Below, piece after piece: positions 22,406-23,094 of a stretch of DNA of 23,094 bases. The DNA lies in contig DIVA01000006.1 of assembly GCA_002435705.1 (NCBI GenBank), positions 1 through 23,094 on the forward strand, written 5' to 3'. The DNA is from Bacteriovoracaceae bacterium UBA6144 (GTDB taxonomy: Bacteria; Bdellovibrionota; Bacteriovoracia; Bacteriovoracales; Bacteriovoracaceae). Each line of letters opens with the position of its first letter. Position 1 is the stretch's first letter. The notes beneath the pieces are model-generated. The model did no database searches. It was not told the DNA's origin and worked only from the letters and a program-made list of their open reading frames with translations. Position numbers and translations under genes: made by a program.

Positions 22406-23094
22406 TTAGAAAAGATTGATGTTCGCAGTGATACCTACGTTAGTTCTGTCTGAACGCACGTCAGATGGAACAAACTGGATGTTTGGATAAAGGAATACGT
22501 TTCTTGATAATGAAATTCCAAGTCCCGCAGACTGAGTAACTTTACGCTTGCGGTAAGTCCATGAATCAAGTGAGTCGAGACGGTCATAAACCCATGTACG
22601 GAACACAGTACGAAGCAAGAATGTATCGTTGATCACGTACTCAACTTGTGGATAGAAGCCAAGGGTTCTATCAAGGCTTCGACCTTTATCAGGGTCATAC
22701 TTTGAATCGTAAGTGTAGCCGGCATAAACAAATGATGTTCCTGCAGTCCAGCCGTTACCAAAATCTTTCATCAGGGTCTGGCTCAGAGAACCATAAGTTG
22801 AATACGTATCTCTCAACTGAGCATTCGTAATAACTTGAACGAGAACGGATGAAGAAGACTGAAGACCCCAAAGAGAGGCGATGTGGTTATAAGAGAGGGC
22901 CGGGTTACTCGCCGTCATTTTTTGACGGTTGTTATTAAAGTTCTGCTGAAGACGAGCGTTGTCAGTCTTGAATGTCGTGTGAAATGGCGCCGTCATGTTA
23001 AGACCAATACTCAAATTCAAGCTGTCAAACTTTGTGATACGGTAACGAACACCCACTTCGCCTGAACCGTTTGCAAGCGTAAGGTTGTCAGAGC
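22406..23094 (-). CDS. Outer-membrane beta-barrel protein, 3' part (runs off right edge)
   Basis: The open frame continues in phase to the window edge (the residues before the internal GTG at 23056 read LTLANGSGEVG and show the same strand-like character), so this is the C-terminal 229 codons of a longer gene. The sequence is built of amphipathic strands and tight turns: TAGTSFVYAGYTYDSKYDPD, GFYPQVEYVINDTFLLRTVF, TQSAGLGISLSRNVFLYPNI and a last strand NVGITANINLF. It ends in the terminal phenylalanine typical of barrels inserted by the BAM complex. It is probably an outer-membrane channel or structural protein of unassigned family. A terminator follows it, so it is likely not cotranscribed with the urate genes. 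Confidence 0.75.
   Translation of the reverse strand, partial: SDNLTLANGSGEVGVRYRITKFDSLNLSIGLNMTAPFHTTFKTDNARLQQNFNNNRQKMTASNPALSYNHIASLWGLQSSSSVLVQVITNAQLRDTYSTYGSLSQTLMKDFGNGWTAGTSFVYAGYTYDSKYDPDKGRSLDRTLGFYPQVEYVINDTFLLRTVFRTWVYDRLDSLDSWTYRKRKVTQSAGLGISLSRNVFLYPNIQFVPSDVRSDRTNVGITANINLF

Overview
The window looks like a chromosome segment of a Gram-negative, predatory or gliding delta-type bacterium, most likely a Bdellovibrionota member (Bdellovibrio/Bacteriovorax type). This is inferred from the Agl/Glt-like envelope motility operon, the many short lipoprotein and OM-barrel genes, a moderately AT-rich composition and the single-ORF IS1-like transposase. No rRNA, tRNA, CRISPR or prophage was seen.

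Layout. (1) Positions 1-538, minus strand: two small secreted proteins whose stop and start overlap; the second runs off the left edge. (2) 635-2772, plus strand: a cytoplasmic LD-carboxypeptidase (S66) translationally coupled to an AzgA-type NCS2 purine permease. (3) 2822-4091, plus strand: a secreted subtilisin-like protease preceded by a long mRNA hairpin. (4) 4093-5191: a compact 1.1-kb insertion sequence with 22-bp imperfect terminal repeats, wedged between the stop codons of two convergent genes and carrying an inward-facing terminator near each end. (5) 5192-16348, minus strand: a ten-gene, nearly gapless operon. It encodes a TolQ-like motor protein, two TolR/ExbD-like proteins, a 930-aa TPR protein, a tiny secreted protein, an AgmX-type TonB-like protein, a large lipoprotein, an OM barrel, a second TPR protein and a von Willebrand A lipoprotein. 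This is the layout of a myxobacterial Agl-Glt gliding or envelope-transport machine, in which proton flow at the inner membrane drives a periplasm-spanning complex. (6) 16449-22305, minus strand: a purine (urate) degradation operon with a membrane urate oxidase (PuuD-like, without its cytochrome c domain), 5-hydroxyisourate hydrolase, and a 1539-aa fusion protein. (7) 22406-23094, minus strand: the 3' part of an outer-membrane beta-barrel gene.

How the purine genes work together. PuuD makes 5-hydroxyisourate from urate, and HIU hydrolase makes OHCU. The giant protein then carries, in order, a malate-synthase-like domain, an OHCU decarboxylase domain, a class-C beta-lactamase-like serine hydrolase domain and a two-repeat allantoicase. 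The chain urate to allantoin to allantoate to ureidoglycolate to glyoxylate to malate is thus nearly complete in three genes. The one obvious hole between the OHCU decarboxylase and allantoicase products is allantoinase, and the unassigned domain lying exactly between those two is a serine hydrolase of a fold known to open cyclic amides. I propose, as inference only, that this domain replaces allantoinase. Together with the purine permease at the left, this suggests an organism handling a surplus of purines, as a predator digesting prey would.

The strongest candidate for an undescribed system is the fused ureide-to-malate protein with its truncated urate oxidase partner; the second is the VWA-containing Glt-like operon.
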